Source: Campylobacter corcagiensis | Lineage (GTDB): Bacteria > Campylobacterota > Campylobacteria > Campylobacterales > Campylobacteraceae | Reading direction: 5' to 3' | DNA length: 64,000 nucleotides | Assembly (NCBI RefSeq): GCF_013201645.1 | Contig: NZ_CP053842.1 | Coordinates: 992,001-1,056,000 of the forward strand | In this document: positions 20,535-30,656 of the stretch, in pieces | Layout: the number at the start of each line of letters is the position of its first letter | How positions within the stretch are numbered: position 1 is the stretch's first letter | Made by a program: the position numbers and the translations under genes | The notes under the pieces: model-generated | What the model was told of the DNA's origin: nothing | Database searches by the model: none | Seen by the model: only the letters and a program-made list of their open reading frames with translations

Positions 20535-21572
20535 TTGCACATCTATATACACATTCCATTTTGCCAAAGTAAATGCCCTTATTGCGCTTTTGGTTCAAGT
20601 AGTGATGAATTTAACCTTACTAAAAGCTACTTTGATGCTTTAGAATTTGAGATAAAAAATGCTAAATTTAGCCAAATTTCTACGGTATTTATAGGTGGTG
20701 GTACTCCAAGTGCTGTAAATGCAAAGTTTTATACTAAAATTTTTGATATTTTAAAACCATACCTTAAAAAAAGAGCTGAGATAACAACTGAAGCCAACCC
20801 AAACTCAGCAAATTTAACATGGCTTAAAGCTATGCGTACTCTTGGTGTAAATAGAGTAAGTTTTGGAGCTCAAAGCTTTGATGATAAAAAGCTTAAACTT
20901 TTAGGGAGAATCCACTCAGCAAACACGACAAAAATAGCTATAAAAAATGCTAAAAAAGCTGGATTTAAAAATATAAATGTTGATATTATGTATTCAACTA
21001 AATTTGACACTAAAAAGCTACTTAAATTTGAAGTTGATAATTTAGCAAATTTAGGAATTTCACATATCAGCGCTTACTCTTTAATACTTGAAAATAACAC
21101 CCCTTTTAGTGGTAAATCAAACTATGAAAAAGATAGCCCTGCGTTAGCCAAATTTCTTTTTAAAGAGCTTGAAAAAGCTGGATTTAAACAGTATGAAATA
21201 GCAAATTTTGGTCGTCCTTGTAAACATAACCTTGCTTACTGGAGCGGTGAAAAATATATGGGTTTTGGTGCGTATGCGGTTGGTTTTAATGGCAAAAAAA
21301 GAGCATATTCTCCTAAAAGCATAGAAGAGTACATAAAAAATCCACTTTTAAAAAGTTATGAAAATTTAACTATGAATGATATAAAAACAGAAAAAATTTT
21401 CCTAGGACTTAGATCAAAGATAGGATTTAGTGCTAAACTACTTAACGAAAATGAACTAAAAAACGCTAAAATTTTAACTAGTCACAAAAAACTTATCTAT
21501 AAAAATTCAAAATTTTATAACCCAAATTTTTTACTTACTGATGAGATAACGCTCTTTATCCTTGAAAATTAG
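20535..21572 (+). CDS. hemW: HemW-like radical SAM protein
   Basis: 345 residues starting at TTG (20535-20537; GAGAGA upstream). IHIPFCQSKCPYCAFGS carries the radical-SAM C-x3-C-x2-C motif, with the GGGTPS and E-x-NP (EANPNSANL) motifs after it. Often annotated as oxygen-independent coproporphyrinogen oxidase, but proteins of this length with the CAFGS-type motif are HemW, a heme chaperone for respiratory enzymes. A housekeeping promoter lies just upstream. Confidence 0.87.
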   Translation: MHIYIHIPFCQSKCPYCAFGSSSDEFNLTKSYFDALEFEIKNAKFSQISTVFIGGGTPSAVNAKFYTKIFDILKPYLKKRAEITTEANPNSANLTWLKAMRTLGVNRVSFGAQSFDDKKLKLLGRIHSANTTKIAIKNAKKAGFKNINVDIMYSTKFDTKKLLKFEVDNLANLGISHISAYSLILENNTPFSGKSNYEKDSPALAKFLFKELEKAGFKQYEIANFGRPCKHNLAYWSGEKYMGFGAYAVGFNGKKRAYSPKSIEEYIKNPLLKSYENLTMNDIKTEKIFLGLRSKIGFSAKLLNENELKNAKILTSHKKLIYKNSKFYNPNFLLTDEITLFILEN

Positions 21573-21630
21573 GTATATTTTAAAGAAATTTCGCTAAAAT
21601 AGTGGCTATTAAAATTTATTAGGATAGATA

Positions 21631-22104
21631 ATGTTTGGAATGAGTTTTCCCGAAATTCTTGTTATCGCTGTTATAGCCGTTATAGCTTTGGGGCCTGAAA
21701 AGCTTCCAAAAACGATGGTTGAGATAGCAAAATACCTAAAACTTCTAAAAAAAACAGTAAATGACGCAAAAGCTAGTTTTGATCAAGAAGTAAGGATTGC
21801 TGAACTTAAAGAAGATGCTAAAAAATACAAAGACAGCATATCTAAAACCACCCAAGGGGTTAGAAAAAAGCTAACTTTTGAAGAGCTTGAAGATATAAAA
21901 AATAGCGTAAATGACATAAAATCAAGCACTAAATCAAATCTAGCTGATATTAAAAAAGCTGTTAGTAACCCAACACAACTTGCCAAAGATAAACTCACTA
22001 ATAGTGCTAAGAATTTCATAAGTAGCGAAAATAAACCTGAGAATAACGCCCAAGAGAGCAAAACTGAAATTTCACAAGACGAAAAAGGACAAAGCGATGT
22101 TTGA
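21631..22104 (+). CDS. tatB: twin-arginine translocase subunit TatB
   Basis: 157 residues: one N-terminal transmembrane helix (FPEILVIAVIAVIALGPEKLP), then an amphipathic helix (MVEIAKYLKLLKKTVNDAKAS) and a long charged cytoplasmic tail, the TatB plan. It recognises folded cargo with RR signals together with TatC; NapA and NapG in this window carry such signals. It overlaps tatC by 8 bp. tatA is elsewhere. Confidence 0.93.
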   Translation: MFGMSFPEILVIAVIAVIALGPEKLPKTMVEIAKYLKLLKKTVNDAKASFDQEVRIAELKEDAKKYKDSISKTTQGVRKKLTFEELEDIKNSVNDIKSSTKSNLADIKKAVSNPTQLAKDKLTNSAKNFISSENKPENNAQESKTEISQDEKGQSDV

Positions 22105-22831
22105 AGAGATAACCCCACACATCGTTGAACTTAGAAAGCGTTTAGTTATTTCAGCTTTAGCTCTTATTGTTGGTTTTGTAATCTGCTTTTTCTTCTGGGA
22201 GCCACTTTTTGATTTTTTATTAAAACCACTTCTTAAAATTTTGCCACAAAATAGCGAAGTTATTTTTACTCACCCAGCTGAAGCATTTTTTACCGCTATG
22301 AAGGTGTCATTCTTTGCTGGATTTTTACTAACCTTACCAATTATATTTTGGCAATTTTGGCTCTTTGTCGCACCAGGACTATATGATAATGAGAAAAAAT
22401 ATGTCCTACCATTTGTAATAAGTGCAACCATAATGTTTATTATAGGGTGTGCGTTTTGCTATATTTTAGTTTTGCCAACAGCGTTTAACTTTTTGATAAA
22501 TTTTGGTGGTGGCGAAAATATGGTAGCTATGCCTAGAATAGGCGAATATGTAGGGTTTTTTATCAAACTAATGCTGGCTTTTGGCATAAGTTTTGAACTA
22601 CCAATAGTTACATTTTTTCTAGCACTTTTAGGACTTATAACTGATAAAAGCTTAAAAGATTTCTTTAGATACGCTATTGTACTTATATTTGTTTTTGCTG
22701 CTGTTATGACTCCACCTGATATATTAAGTCAGTTTTTGCTTGCAGTTCCGTTAATAGTTTTATATGTCGGATCTATTTATATAGCTAAGATTATAAATCC
22801 TTATAAGGATATAGACGATGATGAAGCCTAA
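22097..22831 (+). CDS. tatC: twin-arginine translocase subunit TatC
   Basis: 244 residues with six transmembrane segments and the family signatures EEITPHIVELRKRL at the N-terminus, FWQFWLFVAPGLYDNEKKYVLPFV and FGISFELPIV. It forms the signal-peptide receptor with TatB in the inner membrane. The 8-bp overlap with tatB and 14-bp overlap with queA make one operon. Confidence 0.97.
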   Translation: MFEEITPHIVELRKRLVISALALIVGFVICFFFWEPLFDFLLKPLLKILPQNSEVIFTHPAEAFFTAMKVSFFAGFLLTLPIIFWQFWLFVAPGLYDNEKKYVLPFVISATIMFIIGCAFCYILVLPTAFNFLINFGGGENMVAMPRIGEYVGFFIKLMLAFGISFELPIVTFFLALLGLITDKSLKDFFRYAIVLIFVFAAVMTPPDILSQFLLAVPLIVLYVGSIYIAKIINPYKDIDDDEA

Positions 22832-23843
22832 TCTAAACTCTTTAGATGCTTATGACTACACTCTTCCAGAACATTTAATAGCTACAAAACCAGCTGATCC
22901 TAAAGAGAGTGCAAATTTATTAGTTTACAAACGAAAAACAGATGAAATTTCACACCTTAAATTTGGAGATTTGGCTGAAATTTTGCCACCTTGCGATATT
23001 ATTTTTAACGATACAAAGGTTGTAAAAGCTAGAATTTACGGCACAAAACAAAGCGGTGGAAAAGTTGAGCTTTTACTAAACCGCCCTTTAATAGAGCCAA
23101 ATTTTAGCGTATATATAAGAGGTTCTGTCAAGGTTGGAAGCAAGCTTAAATTTGATGATGATCTTGAAGCTTTGGTTACGAAACTAAACGAAGATGGGAG
23201 CCGAGAGGTTTTGTTTTCAAAAGATGGCAAAACTCTTAAAACTTTAGAGCTTTTTGAAATTTTAAATAAAATCGGCCATACGCCACTTCCGCCATACATA
23301 AAAAGAGATGACACCAAAGATGATGAGAGTTGGTATCAAACTATTTTTGCTAAAAATAGAGGCGCAGTTGCAGCTCCTACTGCATCTTTACACTTTTCGC
23401 CTGAAATGTTAAATAAACTTAAAAAAACCCACGATATCCACTATCTAACGCTTCATGTTGGTGCTGGAACATTTAAAAGTGTAGAAGTTGATGACATAAG
23501 AGAGCATAAAATGCACTCAGAGTGGTTTGATATACCTAAACAAACAGCTGAAATCTTAAATAGCAATAAGCCCATACTTGGCGTTGGAACAACTGTTACG
23601 CGAGTGGTTGAGAATTTTGCTAGAAATGGAATTTTACAAGGCGAGTGTGAGCTTTTTTTAAATCACCTAAATAGACCAATCAGACAAAATTTCTTGCTTA
23701 CAAATTTTCATCTGCCAAAGTCTACACTTATAATGCTTGTGACATCATTTATCGGCTATGAAGCGACGATGGAAATTTACCGTATAGCCGTAGAAAAAGA
23801 GTATAAATTTTACTCTTATGGCGATGCGATGCTAGTCATTTAA
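22818..23843 (+). CDS. queA: S-adenosylmethionine:tRNA ribosyltransferase-isomerase
   Basis: Transfers and isomerises the ribose of SAM onto preQ1 in tRNA, the penultimate step to queuosine. 341 residues with YDYTLPEHLIATKP, IFNDTKVVKARIYG, GAVAAPTASLHFS, THDIHYLTLHVGAGTFKSV and TNFHLPKSTLIMLV. The start overlaps the tatC end; the frame's ATGATG gives two adjacent possible starts. It is the last gene before the convergent nap operon. Confidence 0.96.
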   Translation: MMKPNLNSLDAYDYTLPEHLIATKPADPKESANLLVYKRKTDEISHLKFGDLAEILPPCDIIFNDTKVVKARIYGTKQSGGKVELLLNRPLIEPNFSVYIRGSVKVGSKLKFDDDLEALVTKLNEDGSREVLFSKDGKTLKTLELFEILNKIGHTPLPPYIKRDDTKDDESWYQTIFAKNRGAVAAPTASLHFSPEMLNKLKKTHDIHYLTLHVGAGTFKSVEVDDIREHKMHSEWFDIPKQTAEILNSNKPILGVGTTVTRVVENFARNGILQGECELFLNHLNRPIRQNFLLTNFHLPKSTLIMLVTSFIGYEATMEIYRIAVEKEYKFYSYGDAMLVI

Positions 23844-23934
23844 AAACATAAATAAGTTATGTATTTTAGAAATTATAAGTCAAATTTTGTTAAGAATAGC
23901 ATCTAAGCTGGCATATTTTCATATTTAAAGCTAT

Positions 23935-24258
23935 TTAAATAAATATATTTACATCCCCACTATATTTTACATCTTTAATGTCTGAGTCATCATCTAACAT
24001 CTTACTTATCTGAGTGCTTATTTTATCATCATCCATCTCTTCGTAAGAATAAACCATACTTACGCTATCAACACCTTTGAGATTTTCTAAATTTTTAAAT
24101 ACTTTGATTTGATCATTTGTATCTTTAGTTTGGCTAACAACGACTATTTTACCATCTTTACTAGCTGCAACTTCACACTCATCAATGCTTTGGATATCTT
24201 TTATAAGAGCATCTAGATTATTAAGTTTTGAGTAGACAATCATACTTGATATATTCAT
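23935..24258 (-). CDS. napD: NapD chaperone for NapA
   Basis: 107 residues. MNISSMIVYSKLNNLDALIKDIQSIDECEVAASKDGKIVVV is the NapD ferredoxin-like fold that binds the twin-arginine signal of NapA and holds back export until the molybdenum cofactor is inserted. It is the last gene of the nap operon, 1 bp after napL, the usual place in Campylobacter. Confidence 0.88.
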   Translation of the reverse strand: MNISSMIVYSKLNNLDALIKDIQSIDECEVAASKDGKIVVVSQTKDTNDQIKVFKNLENLKGVDSVSMVYSYEEMDDDKISTQISKMLDDDSDIKDVKYSGDVNIFI

Positions 24259-24259
24259 A

Positions 24260-25177
24260 TTAAAACTCCCAAATTTTTATATTTTTTTCATAAGCAGATG
24301 TTATAAGCAAATTTGAACCATAAAATTTAACTCCATTTAATATACTTTGACCTGTGTTAAATTGACTTATAATATCTAAATTATCTGTATTAAACACCAC
24401 AACATCGCTATCTTCACTACTCATAATAGCCGCTTTTGAGCCATTAGAATTTAAACCAACAGCATAAACTAAAAATTCAGATTCAAAAATTCTTCTTTTT
24501 GAATTTACATATAGTACTGCGTGCTTATCAACACCGCCGCTTATAATATTAAAATTATCTGAAATTTCTATATCATAGATATTGTCTTTATGAAGGGGTA
24601 ATATAGTAGTATCGTCATTTGTTATATCATAAACATAAACTATACCACTTTCACAACCTACAAAAATAAGTCCATTTTTAACCTCCATATCGCTAAGTGA
24701 AGCCGTTGAAAATTTCTTTTGTGATACTACTTTAGCTTTATTTATATCGTAAAAATAAATTTCATTACTCATACTTGCTAAAACTATTAAATTTTCATCT
24801 AAAAAAAGAGCTTTTTTTATACCTTCATACTTTAGTTCTTGTTTTTCAATCTTATCATTTTCATAAAAATATAGTGCTTTTTTGCCAAAATCACTCTCAC
24901 CAAGCATCATAACTTTTTTACCAATTATATCACCACTTAAAACTCTAGGTCGTACAAAATCACCAAAAAATGTCTCAATGTATTTAAGCTCTAACTCTAT
25001 AAGTGTGGAATTTGACTCCATATTATGCACTATAAGCTCACCACCATCAGTAGAAATTATTAGCAAATTATCCTTTAAATTTAGCCCCAAAACATTATGT
25101 TTAGTCTCTACAGTATCAACTAAATTTGCAGAAAAACTTAAGCTAAAAAATAGTAAAAAAACTAAAATATTTCTCAT
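24260..25177 (-). CDS. napL: NapL, beta-propeller accessory protein of nitrate reductase
   Basis: 305 residues with a signal peptide (MRNILVFLLFFSLSFSANL) and a series of WD-like beta-propeller blades (for example LSDMEVKNGLIFVGCESGIVYVYD, NIYDIEISDNFNIISGGVDKH). NapL occurs only in Campylobacterota nap operons. It is exported and modestly affects nitrate reductase activity; its exact role is not settled. It overlaps napF by 4 bp. Confidence 0.85.
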   Translation of the reverse strand: MRNILVFLLFFSLSFSANLVDTVETKHNVLGLNLKDNLLIISTDGGELIVHNMESNSTLIELELKYIETFFGDFVRPRVLSGDIIGKKVMMLGESDFGKKALYFYENDKIEKQELKYEGIKKALFLDENLIVLASMSNEIYFYDINKAKVVSQKKFSTASLSDMEVKNGLIFVGCESGIVYVYDITNDDTTILPLHKDNIYDIEISDNFNIISGGVDKHAVLYVNSKRRIFESEFLVYAVGLNSNGSKAAIMSSEDSDVVVFNTDNLDIISQFNTGQSILNGVKFYGSNLLITSAYEKNIKIWEF

Positions 25178-25608
25178 TTTTTAACCTTTAAACTAACTGA
25201 GTTTTTAAAGCAAGCTGATAAACACTCGCCACATCCTACACATCTATCATTTACGATTGGTCTAAAAACTCCTAAATAATCAATAGCTCCATATCTACAA
25301 GAGTCCTGACAGTTATAGCAAATCACGCCATTCCAAGCAAGACATGAGTTTACACTAATCAAAGCTTTTGCATTAATAGTGTATTTAAACTCTAAATTTA
25401 AAGTATTTTTTCTGATCTCTTTACACGCCAAAGCACAATCTTCGCAGAAATTACAACCCAAATCCGAAACTTCAAATTTAATTACTGAGTCTTCAAATTT
25501 TAAAAGCCCTCTTTTACAGGAACTAACACAAGGTGCTTTGCAGTTCTTGCAACTAAATTCTCCACTAAAATATGGAGGATGGATAAATATCTTCCTATCA
25601 AAAAACAC
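25174..25608 (-). CDS. napF: NapF-like ferredoxin
   Basis: 144 residues with four cysteine clusters (CKNCKAPCVSSCKRG, CNFCEDCALACKE, CYNCQDSC, CVGCGECLSACFK). The protein is cytoplasmic, with no signal. NapF proteins assist iron-sulphur loading of NapA before export. A 132-bp gap with a stem-loop separates it from napB, the only sizeable gap inside the operon. Confidence 0.87.
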   Translation of the reverse strand: MFFDRKIFIHPPYFSGEFSCKNCKAPCVSSCKRGLLKFEDSVIKFEVSDLGCNFCEDCALACKEIRKNTLNLEFKYTINAKALISVNSCLAWNGVICYNCQDSCRYGAIDYLGVFRPIVNDRCVGCGECLSACFKNSVSLKVKK

Positions 25609-25656
25609 ATATCTCCTTTATACTAAGAACTACAAAACTATTTTATAAAATTTAGA

Positions 25657-25685
25657 AAGTTAAAGCCTGTAATACACTTTAACTT
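25657..25685 (-). terminator. stem-loop between napB and napF
   Basis: AAGTTAAAG and CTTTAACTT, 9-bp perfect arms with an 11-nt loop, followed leftward by TCTAAATTTTATAAA. With only a weak U-run it may be a leaky terminator or an RNA-stabilising hairpin that lowers napFLD relative to napAGHB. Confidence 0.5.
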
Positions 25686-25740
25686 ATATTATTAAAAACT
25701 TACATAAAATATAGTGTAAATTTAAAATAGTGACTAAATT

Positions 25741-26256
25741 TTACTTAACACCTTCGTTTAATATATCCATTAAATTTGAACTTGAATTTCCGTCTTTATA
25801 GAAAAATTCAGGTTTAAAGTTATTTTGTATAGCTATATTAACTTTTGCTTGAGGCGTATGACACTGAACGCAGTTATATCTAGAGCCATCTAACACGCCT
25901 TCATTATCCTCCCCGCTTCTTAAGTCTACAAGATGAGATTTTGGAACTGGAGTTGAACCAACATCATTTGCAAATTCAGGAAGATGACAGGTTGTACACA
26001 TATTTAACTCAGTAGTTATTGGCAGTAAGCCATCTAAATCATGTGGAATCATTGGAGGAGCATTTTCAAAAGCCCTATCAAACCTAGTAGAAAGTCCAGC
26101 AGGCTGTGCTGAATAATTTACATCTCTAAGCGTAACACTATTTTCATCTTTAACACTTATTTTTCTAAGCCCAATCTCACTATCATCAACAAATGTCCCA
26201 GCAACCGCAAAAGACAAAAGAGTAGATAACATTGCTAATGATTTTATAAATTTCAT
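25741..26256 (-). CDS. napB: periplasmic nitrate reductase diheme cytochrome NapB
   Basis: 171 residues: signal peptide (MKFIKSLAMLSTLLSFAVAG) and two c-type heme sites, CTTCH and CVQCH. It receives electrons from NapGH and passes them to NapA in the periplasm. The N-terminal IGLRKISV region and PPMIPHDLDGLLPIT are typical of the family. It overlaps napH by 4 bp. Confidence 0.94.
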   Translation of the reverse strand: MKFIKSLAMLSTLLSFAVAGTFVDDSEIGLRKISVKDENSVTLRDVNYSAQPAGLSTRFDRAFENAPPMIPHDLDGLLPITTELNMCTTCHLPEFANDVGSTPVPKSHLVDLRSGEDNEGVLDGSRYNCVQCHTPQAKVNIAIQNNFKPEFFYKDGNSSSNLMDILNEGVK

Positions 26257-27038
26257 AAAAGTCCTTTTTTAATACTAAAATTTAGAGCATCATGTTTACA
26301 TATATCAACACACCGCCCACAACTTATACACTCGCTACTTACTACACCATCTTTTTTACCAACCATATTAAGGACCTGTTTTTCAGGACAAACAACTATA
26401 CAGTCCATACATTTTGAGCAGTTTTTTACTCTGTGTTTTACTCTTATAAAGCTAAATTTACTTAAAACTGCATAAAATGCACCAAGTGGGCAAATTTTAG
26501 AACAAATCCCCCTTTGGCTTATAAAAACTTCAAAAGCAAATATAACAAAAATAGTGCTTATTACAGTAATGTTTAAAATTATAAGTCCACGTTGTAAAAA
26601 TCCAATAAAACTAATTTCTTCAAATATAGGTCTTGATAAAAGAAAACTTAAAATGAAGCTAAGAATAAGCAGGTAATATCTTAAATTCTTAGAAGGCATT
26701 AAAATATTTCTATCTTTTTTATATCCAAACTTTTCTCTTATAAAATAAGCAAAATCTGTTATTAGATTTACAGGGCAAACCCATGAGCAAAATGCTCTAG
26801 GTGCAATAAAAGCATAAAATATAGCTATTATAAATGCACCAAGAATGGCATTTAAAGAAATAGCTCCTGAAGCTAAATATATCTGTAGTACCGCATAAGG
26901 ATCACTTAAAGGTATAAAACTAAAAAATACTGAACTGCTAAGATTTCCTTTTAGGACACTTAAAATGCCCAAATTTCCCAATATAAATAAAACTATAATT
27001 AAAATTTGTGAAACTCTTCTTACTAAATTTACTCTCAC
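26253..27038 (-). CDS. napH: quinol dehydrogenase membrane component NapH
   Basis: 261 residues with four to five transmembrane helices, two CxxxCP motifs (CSWVCPVN, CSKICPLG) and two C-terminal [4Fe-4S] sites (CSKCMDCIVVCPEK, CISCGRCVDICKHD). With NapG it oxidises menaquinol and replaces NapC, which is absent. Menaquinol here would come from the futalosine route, of which MqnC is at the right end of the window. Confidence 0.94.
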   Translation of the reverse strand: MRVNLVRRVSQILIIVLFILGNLGILSVLKGNLSSSVFFSFIPLSDPYAVLQIYLASGAISLNAILGAFIIAIFYAFIAPRAFCSWVCPVNLITDFAYFIREKFGYKKDRNILMPSKNLRYYLLILSFILSFLLSRPIFEEISFIGFLQRGLIILNITVISTIFVIFAFEVFISQRGICSKICPLGAFYAVLSKFSFIRVKHRVKNCSKCMDCIVVCPEKQVLNMVGKKDGVVSSECISCGRCVDICKHDALNFSIKKGLL

Positions 27039-27793
27039 TACAGCTCCCCTGTATTTAAATAATCCAAAGCTAAATTTTCATCTGTGTAAACCTCGCTACT
27101 AACACCATCTAACTTAGCATCTGTTTCAGGTTGCCAACCTATAACATAATTACTTCCCATTTTACCAAAGGCTATTTCAAAAGGAAGTGTTTTTATAGAA
27201 GCAATCTCAGTAACACACGCTCTTTCACATTTACCACAACCAGTGCAATAATCAGCATCAACAGTTGGTAGTAAAAAAGCGTGTTTTCCAGTTCTGTCAT
27301 TTCTTTCATATTTTAAAAACAAAGCCTTATCGATTAATGGACATGCTCTATAGCAAGCATCACATCTTATACCTTTAAATGCCAAGCAGTTTTGAGAGTC
27401 CATTACCGCTATTGCCATTTTTATATTTTCTGGATTAAGTTTTCCGTTTGATTTTAAACTATTAATATCTAAAGCCCCTGTTGGACAAGCAACAGCACAA
27501 GGGATATCAACACAGAGTTCGCAAGGAATTTCTCTTGGCGTGAAATAAGGTGTTCCAACTGAAATTTTCTCTCCTAATTTAGAGAGTTTTAAAGTATCAA
27601 ATGGACAAGCTTCCACGCAAAGATTACACTTTATACACCTACTTACAAATTCACTCTCTTTAAGAGCTCCAGGCGGCCTTAAAAAAACTCTAGCTTTAGC
27701 AGGAGTTGTAGTAGCAATACTCCACACAAAAGATCCAGCTGTTAACAGCGTTACTGCCTTAAATCCACCTTTTAGAGCCTCTCTTCTAGTCAT
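27038..27793 (-). CDS. napG: ferredoxin-type protein NapG
   Basis: 251 residues with a twin-arginine signal (MTRREALKGGFKAVTLL) and four [4Fe-4S] cysteine clusters (CIKCNLCVEACP, CELCVDIPCAVACP, CDACYRACP, CTGCGKCERAC). It is exported by Tat and conducts electrons from NapH toward NapB. It shares one base with napH and lies 5 bp after napA. Confidence 0.95.
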   Translation of the reverse strand: MTRREALKGGFKAVTLLTAGSFVWSIATTTPAKARVFLRPPGALKESEFVSRCIKCNLCVEACPFDTLKLSKLGEKISVGTPYFTPREIPCELCVDIPCAVACPTGALDINSLKSNGKLNPENIKMAIAVMDSQNCLAFKGIRCDACYRACPLIDKALFLKYERNDRTGKHAFLLPTVDADYCTGCGKCERACVTEIASIKTLPFEIAFGKMGSNYVIGWQPETDAKLDGVSSEVYTDENLALDYLNTGEL

Positions 27794-27798
27794 GGTAT

Positions 27799-30582
27799 CT
27801 ATGCCTTGTAAATTTTAACGGCACACTTTTTAAAATCAGTTTGGTTTGACAGTGGGCAAGTAGCATCAAGGCACACTTTGTTGATAAATACATTCTCATC
27901 AAACCAAGGAACATACACAAGACCAACTGGTGGTATATTTCTACCACGAGTATCAATCCTTGCTTTACACTTTCCTCTTCTGCTTTCTATCCAAACTTCA
28001 TCATTTTGAACAAGCCCTAATTTTATGGCATCTTCTTCACACATATAACAAAAAGCTTCTGGAACAGCCCTAAACAGCTCAGGAACTCTCATCGTCATAG
28101 TTCCGCTATGCCAGTGTTCAAGTACTCTTCCTGTACAGAGCCAAAATGGATACTCTTTGCTTGGAATCTCAGGTGGGTCCATATAAGGGCGGAAGAAAAT
28201 TTTGCCTTTATTGTGTATATTAACCTTTTCATCATCGTTTGCTTTTGCCAAATCACCAACACTTAGTTTGGCATTTTTGTTTCCATAAAATGCAAAATCA
28301 CTTTGTGGGGCTGCTTTTTTAGCATAAGGATCATAAAGTGTGTTAAATCTCCACTGAGTCTCCTTACCATCAACAACAGGCCATCTTAAACCTCTAACTT
28401 TATGATATGTGTCAAAATCAGCCAAATCATGCCCATGACCAAGCCCAAATTTGCGGTATTCTTCCCAGATTGCTTTTTGAACGAAAAATCCATATCCCTT
28501 AAAAACTTCGCCATCGCTTCCAACTACATCTCTGCTATCGCCATTTACTTCTGAGTTGTCAAATTCGCCCATTATCGCATCATCTTTGCTAAATTTTTTC
28601 CACTCATCATTTGCAAAAAGCACATCAAATAGCGTATCATCTTCTTTGTAACCCATTTTTTTGGCTTCTTCTAAGACATTTGGAAGGGTTAATTTATCAT
28701 CTATTTTTTTCTCACTCCAAACCTCTTTTAACTTAAATCTTTTTGAAAACTCAAGCATCTGCCAAGTATCACTCATCGCATCTCCAACTGGAATTACTTG
28801 CTGTCTCCAGTGCTGGGTTCGTCTTTCTGCATTTCCATAAGCTCCCCATTTTTCATAAATCATCGCCGATGGAAGGATTAAATCAGCTACTTTTGCTGAA
28901 ATTCCAGGATAAGCATCACTTACTACGATAAAGTTATCCATTTCTCTTGCTGCTTTTATCCAGTGATTTGCATTTGCTGTATTTTGCCAAGGATTATTTA
29001 CTTGAACCCAGGCAAATTTGATACGACCATCTTCAATGCCACGCATTATACTCATAAAATGGTCGCCATTTTTTGGATTTATAGTACCATTTGGAAGTTT
29101 CCAAATTTTTTCAGTTATCTCTCTATGTTTTGGATTTACAACGACCATATCAGCTGGAAGTCTGTGAGAAAATGTCCCAACTTCTCTTGCTGTGCCACAC
29201 GCACTAGGCTGACCTGTTAAAGAAAATGCTCCACTTCCTGGTTTTGCTTGTTTTCCTAGTAAGAAATGCACCATATAGCTTTGTTCATTTACCCAAGTTC
29301 CTCTGGTGTGCTGGTTAAAGCCCATTGTCCAAAAACTAACTACTTTTCTTTGTTTTTCTATGTATAAATCAGCCAAAGCTTTAAGTTTAGCCTTAAACTC
29401 CTCTATATCTTCGTTTTCATCGCCTTTTGCAACTTTTGCGGTGTATTCTAGTGTGTATGGAGCAAGTGCTTTTTTAAACTCTTCAAAGCTAATAGCCCAG
29501 TGTTTTGTGGCTGATTTTGTATTTTTCATCTCCAAAGTATCACCAGCTTTATAGCCAAGATAAGCTAAACTCTCACCTTCAAACTCGCTAACTATCTTAC
29601 TTTTTTGCTTTGCAGCTGTGTCAAGTTCGCTTTTTTGATATTTTGGGTGATTTATATCTTCTCTTAAACCATATCCGATATCAACTGGACCTGTTGCAAA
29701 CGCACAGTGGTTTTTAACAAACTCCATATCCACTAAATCAGGATGATTATAAACAAGCTCATGAGCTATATAGTTCCAAATAGCAAGATCGCTTGATGGC
29801 CTAAAAATGATCTCAATATCGGCTAAATTTGAAGTTCTTGTTGAGTAAGTGCTTAAATTTACAACTTTTACATTTTCTGGATCACTTAACTTTCTATCGC
29901 TTACCCTACTCCATAAAATTGGATGCATTTCAGCCATATTTGCTCCCCAGCAAACAATTGTATCAGTTAGTTCTATATCATCAAAACACCCACTTGGCTC
30001 ATCGATGCCAAAAGTTTGCATAAAAGCAACAACCGCACTTGCCATGCAGTGCCTTGCATTTGGGTCAAGGTTGTTACTTCTAAAACCACCTTTTATAAGT
30101 TTTGATGCGACATATCCTTCATGGATTGTATATTGCCCACTTCCAAAAACGCCAATTCCAGTTGGACCAAGTTCGTTGTAAGCTTTTTTAAATTGTTTTT
30201 CCATCTCATCAAAGGCCCTTTGCCAAGAGACAAATGTAAATTTACCTTTTTTATCAAATTCGCCTTTTTCATTTACTCTTAAGAGTGGTTTTGTAAGGCG
30301 ATCAGCACCATACATAATTTTTGCGTTAAAATATCCTTTTATACAGTTCAAACCACGATTTACTGGAGCTTCTGGATCGCCTTTTACAGCTACTATTTTG
30401 CCATCTTTTGTAGCAACCATTATGCCACACCCTGTTCCACAAAATCTACAGGCTGCTTTATCCCACCGCCAACCTTTTTCAGCTTCATTGCCTTTAGCTA
30501 AAACAGAGTTTGGCACAGCCATACCAACACTCATACAGGCTGCCGATACAGCTGAACTTTTAATAAAATCTCTTCTATTCAT
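27799..30582 (-). CDS. napA: periplasmic nitrate reductase catalytic subunit NapA
   Basis: 927 residues. Twin-arginine signal [20 protein letters not shown], a [4Fe-4S] site [12 protein letters not shown] plus a fourth cysteine in LNCIKGYFN, and the molybdenum-ligating cysteine in [10 protein letters not shown]. The bis-MGD oxidoreductase and molybdopterin-binding domains follow. It reduces nitrate to nitrite in the periplasm. Campylobacter NapA is longer than the E. coli form (828), as here. First gene of the operon, preceded by GGAGG, a UTR hairpin and an FNR/CRP-type box. Confidence 0.98.
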   Translation of the reverse strand: MNRRDFIKSSAVSAACMSVGMAVPNSVLAKGNEAEKGWRWDKAACRFCGTGCGIMVATKDGKIVAVKGDPEAPVNRGLNCIKGYFNAKIMYGADRLTKPLLRVNEKGEFDKKGKFTFVSWQRAFDEMEKQFKKAYNELGPTGIGVFGSGQYTIHEGYVASKLIKGGFRSNNLDPNARHCMASAVVAFMQTFGIDEPSGCFDDIELTDTIVCWGANMAEMHPILWSRVSDRKLSDPENVKVVNLSTYSTRTSNLADIEIIFRPSSDLAIWNYIAHELVYNHPDLVDMEFVKNHCAFATGPVDIGYGLREDINHPKYQKSELDTAAKQKSKIVSEFEGESLAYLGYKAGDTLEMKNTKSATKHWAISFEEFKKALAPYTLEYTAKVAKGDENEDIEEFKAKLKALADLYIEKQRKVVSFWTMGFNQHTRGTWVNEQSYMVHFLLGKQAKPGSGAFSLTGQPSACGTAREVGTFSHRLPADMVVVNPKHREITEKIWKLPNGTINPKNGDHFMSIMRGIEDGRIKFAWVQVNNPWQNTANANHWIKAAREMDNFIVVSDAYPGISAKVADLILPSAMIYEKWGAYGNAERRTQHWRQQVIPVGDAMSDTWQMLEFSKRFKLKEVWSEKKIDDKLTLPNVLEEAKKMGYKEDDTLFDVLFANDEWKKFSKDDAIMGEFDNSEVNGDSRDVVGSDGEVFKGYGFFVQKAIWEEYRKFGLGHGHDLADFDTYHKVRGLRWPVVDGKETQWRFNTLYDPYAKKAAPQSDFAFYGNKNAKLSVGDLAKANDDEKVNIHNKGKIFFRPYMDPPEIPSKEYPFWLCTGRVLEHWHSGTMTMRVPELFRAVPEAFCYMCEEDAIKLGLVQNDEVWIESRRGKCKARIDTRGRNIPPVGLVYVPWFDENVFINKVCLDATCPLSNQTDFKKCAVKIYKA

Positions 30583-30595
30583 TTCTATCCTCCCT

Positions 30596-30616
30596 AATAT
30601 GGCTTTTTACCATATT
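30596..30616 (-). promoter_or_regulatory. 5' UTR hairpin of the nap message
   Basis: AATATGG / CCATATT with a 7-nt loop, starting a few bases after the predicted transcription start and ending just before the GGAGG of napA. It may protect the 5' end or tune translation. Confidence 0.45.
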
Positions 30617-30628
30617 ATATAAATTTGG

Positions 30629-30634
30629 ATTATA
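30629..30634 (-). promoter_or_regulatory. -10 element of the nap operon
   Basis: TATAAT on the minus strand, about 47 bp before napA; predicted start near 30622. No -35 match, as expected for an activator-dependent promoter. Confidence 0.65.
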
Positions 30635-30656
30635 ACTTAATTATCAAAACAAAGCA

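Noticed and set aside
23846-23862. Terminator between queA and napD (ACATAA / TTATGT followed by ATTTT)
   Set aside because: Six A-T-rich pairs with a 5-nt loop are too weak to claim; the 91-bp gap between the converging genes shows nothing stronger.
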